Below, piece after piece: positions 5,512 to 7,901 of a stretch of DNA of 7,901 nucleotides (position 1 is its first letter; each line of letters begins with the position of its first letter). The position numbers and the translations under genes are program-made. The DNA is from Bacteroidetes/Chlorobi group bacterium ChocPot_Mid. GTDB taxonomy: Bacteria; Bacteroidota; Ignavibacteria; Kapaibacteriales; UBA2268. Location: assembly GCA_003731675.1 (NCBI GenBank), contig RCNQ01000149.1:1-7901 (forward strand). Direction: 5' to 3'. The notes under the pieces were generated by a model. It did not search any database and had not been told where the DNA came from. It saw only the letters and a program-made list of their open reading frames with translations.

Positions 5512-5596
5512 CCGTCTCTTTCAACAGTATCGGGGGAACATCGTTTACAGTCAAAGGACGGGTCGAAATCTCTAACGATGCTTTAAAATTAATCAA
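5504..5596 (-). CDS. Possible 30-aa peptide coupled to the DUF6876 gene
   Basis: A frame starting at TTG (5596-5594) overlaps the TGA of the preceding gene and runs 30 codons to a TAG that touches the terminator stem. The peptide (…ASLEISTRPLTVNDVPPILL…) looks protein-like and its codons are richer in G+C than the surroundings. The start is non-ATG and lacks a good SD, so it would depend on stop/start coupling. It could also be a remnant of a longer gene. An inverted repeat (CATCGTT 5539-5545 with AACGATG 5574-5580) lies in it. Confidence 0.25.
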   Translation of the reverse strand: MINFKASLEISTRPLTVNDVPPILLKETEK

Positions 5597-5952
5597 TACT
5601 CGTGGGGAAGAAGTGCAACTTTTCCGATGCACCAAACTGTCATTGATTCTAAAGGAAAATCTGTATAAGAAATTTCTTGGGTATCAAGTATTCTGCCGTT
5701 CCCATCTTCAATTGTTACTAAAGCTGTTTGGTCTGGATTGACTTTTAGATTATAAACCTGAAATTCTTCGTGTTTGACTTTCTCGTTGAATTGGTGTGAT
5801 GCTATTAAATCTGCAAACCAAAAGCATTGTGCTGTTTCACATAAAAATTTTACGCCATCAGTAATCATAATAGTCATGTATCTGTAGTAAAAATCTGTGC
5901 AATTATGAGAATTTAATTCCGAAATAAACTTTCTCTTTTCTTTCTCGGTCAT
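5593..5952 (-). CDS. DUF6876-like protein
   Basis: This 119-aa protein has the pattern I associate with the DUF6876 family of phage, plasmid and island proteins. It contains ITDGVKFLCETAQCFWFADLI (residues ~30-50), an EFQVYNLKV strand (~63-71), TIEDGNGRIL (~80-89), ISYTDFPLESM (~94-104) and a final LLPHEY. The function of the family is unknown. ATG 5952 has AAAGGA 8 nt upstream, overlapping the end of the preceding gene (5-nt gap), so the two form an operon. No catalytic motif is evident. The family name is given from memory of the pattern. Confidence 0.65.
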   Translation of the reverse strand: MTEKEKRKFISELNSHNCTDFYYRYMTIMITDGVKFLCETAQCFWFADLIASHQFNEKVKHEEFQVYNLKVNPDQTALVTIEDGNGRILDTQEISYTDFPLESMTVWCIGKVALLPHEY

Positions 5953-5957
5953 TTTTA

Positions 5958-6185
5958 TTATCCTTTATAAGTCTTTGAAATTATTGATTCAATATCTATG
6001 ATGGGTAAATAACCACATCCTTCGAAATCCTTACCATAGTTTGGTAATTTTTCTTTTATACGTTTCTCTTTTTCCGAGCATTCCATACAAATAGTTTCAT
6101 TATTAAACCAAGACATTGTTCTTTCTTTAAGTTCTTGGTTGCATCTATCGCAATTAGATTGAGTGAAAAATTTATCTTCCATCAT
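5958..6185 (-). CDS. Small double-CxxC (zinc-ribbon-like) protein
   Basis: This 75-aa protein has two Cys pairs, C13-x2-C16 and C33-x2-C36, around the stretch RTMSWFNNETICMEC, so it probably binds one zinc ion. Short proteins with 'MSxFN…ICMxC' are common on mobile elements next to DUF6876 genes. Their role is unknown; nucleic-acid or protein binding is a guess. The start has two adjacent ATGs and only a weak SD (AAGAA). A terminator at 6205-6233 lies just upstream, so the gene needs read-through or its own promoter, which I could not locate. Confidence 0.7.
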   Translation of the reverse strand: MMEDKFFTQSNCDRCNQELKERTMSWFNNETICMECSEKEKRIKEKLPNYGKDFEGCGYLPIIDIESIISKTYKG

Positions 6186-6204
6186 TATTTAATTCTTAAT
6201 AGTT

Positions 6205-6233
6205 AAAAAATGCCCCAGTGGTTGTTCTGGGGC
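6205..6233 (-). terminator. Intrinsic terminator after the coiled-coil gene
   Basis: GCCCCAG (6212-6218) and CTGGGGC (6227-6233) form a perfect 7-bp G+C-rich stem with an 8-nt loop. On the minus strand it is followed by ATTTTTT. It lies 10 nt after the stop of the coiled-coil gene. Confidence 0.8.
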
Positions 6234-6243
6234 TTTGATGTTC

Positions 6244-7050
6244 TTATTTCTTATTAGCTTTGTTTCTAAGATTTTGTAATGGTTTAAAATACTGTTTTTT
6301 CGTTTGTTCTATGGTTGATATAATTTCTTCAATCTTTTCTTCTTCGGCTATGGCTTGTGTTTCTGCAATTTCAGAATTTTCTTCAATTACATCTTCTATT
6401 TCCGGTTCTGGTTCTAATTCTGTTTCTTCTTGAACTTCGGGTTCGCAATTCGTTTCTGTAACTGGTTCAGTTTCTTGCTTAACTAATTTGATTTTTGTCT
6501 TTGGTTTATTTTTTAAAACTTCAATTTCTTCTTTCAACTTGGTAATTAAATTTTGCTTTTCGATAGTAAGAGCATCTGCTTGGGAATTTCTCTTTTCGAG
6601 AATCGAAATATACATCTCCTTTTTCTCGATATATTCGAGTATGCTATCACGAGTTACTGATTTAACTGCGGTTGCTCTTTTCTCAGCTCTTAAACGATTA
6701 GATTCAATTTTCTTATTAGTCCATTCTTGAATTGAGATTCTGTAATTTTCTACTCGTGCTGTCAAATCCGCTAATCTCTTTTCTGAACGGCTTAATCGGT
6801 TATTTCTTCGTTCAAGTCCTTTTTCAAATAATTCTTTATCTCTCTGGTTCTTCTCTGTAACTTTCTTAGAAAGTACATTTACTGAATCTTCGGAATTGCT
6901 GATTGATTCACGCTTGTCATTTAACTTTTCGTTTATTTTAACGATTTTCGTTAAACGTCTTTCGTTCTTGTTGCCAAGTCTTTCGATTTGTGCAGTTAAT
7001 TTGTTGATAAGATATTGTTTGTCTTCGACTGCTGGTGAAATGGTACTCAT
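6244..7050 (-). CDS. Coiled-coil protein with Glu-rich tail, unknown function
   Basis: In this 268-aa protein, residues ~8-185 are almost all Lys/Glu/Arg/Leu/Ile with heptad-like spacing, so a long coiled coil (possibly in two or three segments, with a break near 125-140) is likely. Residues 192-248 are strongly acidic (repeated EPE/EEE), followed by a basic C-terminus (NLRNKANKK). No enzyme motif, signal peptide or membrane helix is seen. Its ATG overlaps the stop of the upstream gene (ATGA), so the two are co-translated and may form a complex. Scaffold- or DNA-organising roles are possible but unsupported. Translations from the other frames of this region are shadows caused by its biased composition. 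Confidence 0.75.
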   Translation of the reverse strand: MSTISPAVEDKQYLINKLTAQIERLGNKNERRLTKIVKINEKLNDKRESISNSEDSVNVLSKKVTEKNQRDKELFEKGLERRNNRLSRSEKRLADLTARVENYRISIQEWTNKKIESNRLRAEKRATAVKSVTRDSILEYIEKKEMYISILEKRNSQADALTIEKQNLITKLKEEIEVLKNKPKTKIKLVKQETEPVTETNCEPEVQEETELEPEPEIEDVIEENSEIAETQAIAEEEKIEEIISTIEQTKKQYFKPLQNLRNKANKK

Positions 7051-7505
7051 ATCTGCTCCTCTGGATTATTAAAATTTGGTTGTTTAATTCTTGCATAAAG
7101 TTTTGTAGCTCTTTCAAACATTTCGTATAAGTTTGCATAAGCCATATTACGGTAGATATTGATTGCATTTGTAATAAGATTGTTAGATGTCGCTTGAAAA
7201 TCTCGGTTCTTATATGAATTAAGATATTTGCCCATTGTATCTTTAATAATATCAATTAAAGATAACGATGGATGCCCTTCTAATTTGATTTGAAAATTTC
7301 GCAATTCTAATAAAATGTGAGTTGCAATGCACAGGTCTTGTGAATAAAATTCAAGTGCATGTTGGGGGCTCGAATCAACTAAATCCGAGAACTTACGAAT
7401 TGATGTTTCTGCATCTGCTATTTTCGTTTCGATTTCCTTAAATACGTTTTCGCTCCATTCGTAATACGAATAATCTCGTGGATACTTTCTTTGGTTTTCG
7501 TCCAT
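7047..7505 (-). CDS. Hypothetical helical protein
   Basis: This 152-aa protein is mostly helical and rich in aromatic residues (KYPRDYSYYEWSE at 7-19). Further helices lie at ~20-42, 48-75 and 110-142. I recognise no domain. The ATG at 7505 has AGGAG with 6-nt spacing and a TATAAT-like box about 25 nt upstream, so this is probably the first gene of the minus-strand operon. It overlaps the coiled-coil gene by 4 nt (ATGA). It is the gene nearest guaA; no integrase is found there. It could be a partner of the coiled-coil protein. Confidence 0.75.
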   Translation of the reverse strand: MDENQRKYPRDYSYYEWSENVFKEIETKIADAETSIRKFSDLVDSSPQHALEFYSQDLCIATHILLELRNFQIKLEGHPSLSLIDIIKDTMGKYLNSYKNRDFQATSNNLITNAINIYRNMAYANLYEMFERATKLYARIKQPNFNNPEEQI

Positions 7506-7529
7506 TTCCTGCTCCTAATAAGTGACTGA

Positions 7530-7558
7530 ATTATAATGTATTTACGAATGCTAAATTA
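7530..7558 (-). promoter_or_regulatory. Candidate promoter of the minus-strand operon
   Basis: A perfect TATAAT (minus strand, 7535-7530) lies about 14 bp before the AGGAG ribosome-binding site of the 152-aa gene. The -35 region (about 7553-7558) matches the consensus poorly. Any promoter for this operon should lie here, because a terminator facing the same way is just upstream. Confidence 0.35.
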
Positions 7559-7617
7559 AGTCATATTAGGTTAGCTTGAAAGGGAAACATAAAATATTTT
7601 TTTTTGATTCTAAAAAT

Positions 7618-7652
7618 AAAAAAACTCCTCCAAGTTTTATCCTGAAGGAGTT
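7618..7652 (-). terminator. Intrinsic terminator, probably of guaA
   Basis: AACTCCT (7623-7629) pairs with AGGAGTT (7646-7652). On the minus strand the stem ends in a run of T (7624-7618). It lies about 170 nt after the guaA stop, and nothing coding is seen between. It would insulate the island operon from guaA transcription. Confidence 0.7.
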
Positions 7653-7805
7653 AAATATTTAAAAATATTCTTGTAAACTAAGTTCTTTTTACTTTAATTT
7701 TAGGTTCAAATTAGATTCAAATTTTATCTTAAATTATACTAAAAGAGATATAAACGATATTAAAGAAATAAGACCCACACTTAGTATTCATCGATATTTA
7801 CTAAT

Positions 7806-7819
7806 ATATATTAATATAT
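7806..7819. repeat. 14-bp AT palindrome next to the guaA stop
   Basis: The palindrome is built only of A and T, centred on TTAA, and ends 4 bp from the guaA stop codon. In such A+T-rich sequence it may be chance, but its position at a likely integration site makes it worth noting. Confidence 0.3.
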
Positions 7820-7823
7820 GGTA

Positions 7824-7840
7824 CTATTCCCACTCAATAG
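7824..7840 (-). other. Presumed attachment site at the guaA 3' end
   Basis: The final codons (GAGTGGGAA and stop) are where integrases of guaA islands typically recombine. The outer att copy should repeat part of this sequence. I find no second copy inside the window, so the other end must lie to the left if the island model is right. Confidence 0.3.
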
Positions 7841-7901
7841 TCCCAGGCGGCTTACTCGTAATATCATAAGTTACACGGTTAATACCTCGTATCTCGTTTA
7901 T
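7824..7901 (-). CDS. guaA: GMP synthase (glutamine-hydrolysing), C-terminal end
   Basis: The last 25 codons read INEIRGINRVTYDITSKPPG then TIEWE and stop, the highly conserved C-terminus of GuaA. GuaA makes GMP from XMP using glutamine and ATP in purine synthesis. The C-terminal domain serves dimerisation and XMP binding. The gene enters from the right edge and is intact at its 3' end, so it is almost surely functional. The 3' end of guaA is a known target of site-specific integrases. Integration there usually restores the reading frame, in line with the intact end and the accessory genes beyond it. Confidence 0.95.
   Translation of the reverse strand: MNEIRGINRVTYDITSKPPGTIEWE

Noticed and set aside
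5510..5760. Plus-strand open frame without a start codon opposite the DUF6876 gene
   Set aside because: It has no ATG or SD, runs antisense to a convincing gene, and is best explained as a shadow.
6938..7255. 105-codon minus-strand ORF spanning the junction of the two operon genes
   Set aside because: It overlaps the two well-supported genes in another frame and has no ribosome-binding site or protein-like composition.
7506..7823. tRNA or integrase gene next to guaA
   Set aside because: No cloverleaf and no open frame of useful length on either strand.

Overview
The window looks like one end of an integrated accessory element (phage-, plasmid- or satellite-like) in an AT-rich bacterium. The right edge carries the last 25 codons of guaA (GMP synthase) on the minus strand, a host housekeeping gene whose 3' end is a known integration hotspot. 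Everything to the left is small accessory genes plus a replication module. The DnaC-like loader ends in an 'RMREMFN' type C-terminus, and a DUF6876-type protein sits beside a small 'MSWFN' double-CxxC protein. Both features recall elements of Bacteroidota and relatives, so I lean to that group. Clear Shine-Dalgarno sequences (AAAGGA/AAAGGAG) are less usual there, so the assignment is tentative.

Layout. (1) 1-1153: a minus-strand pair, a uracil-DNA-glycosylase-superfamily protein (61-840) followed by a second gene cut by the window edge. A 52-codon plus-strand ORF (860-1018) and a strongly structured minus-strand RNA ending in an intrinsic terminator (1009-1153) lie upstream. (2) 1154-2016: AT-rich DNA without convincing genes. 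It holds the first copy of an ~80-bp repeat (1314-1393), two hairpins, a ribosome-binding site with a 4-codon ORF, and a promoter. (3) 2017-3631: four short plus-strand genes that appear to be diverged paralogs sharing an A-x10-hydrophobic-H helix. A hairpin (2477-2510) nearly identical to one at 1810-1848 separates the first two. (4) 3692-5330: a lambda O/P-like replication module, consisting of a winged-helix initiator with direct repeats in its linker and, overlapping it by 56 nt, a DnaC-like AAA+ helicase loader. The second copy of the ~80-bp repeat (5352-5431) and a bidirectional terminator follow. (5) 5504-7505: minus-strand genes: a helical protein overlapping a coiled-coil protein (ATGA), a terminator, then the double-CxxC protein, DUF6876 and perhaps a 30-aa peptide. 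(6) 7506-7901: a promoter, the presumed guaA terminator and the guaA 3' end.

How it may work together. The initiator probably binds an origin, possibly the repeats in its own gene, and the loader brings in the host helicase. The four small paralogs sit upstream on the same strand and may be early accessory or host-interaction genes. No integrase, recombinase, structural gene or reverse transcriptase is visible. An integrase, if present, must lie left of the window. The most unusual items are the minus-strand structured RNA with a GAAA tetraloop, the paralog array with its conserved hairpins, and the pair of ~80-bp repeats that bracket the paralog/replication block.
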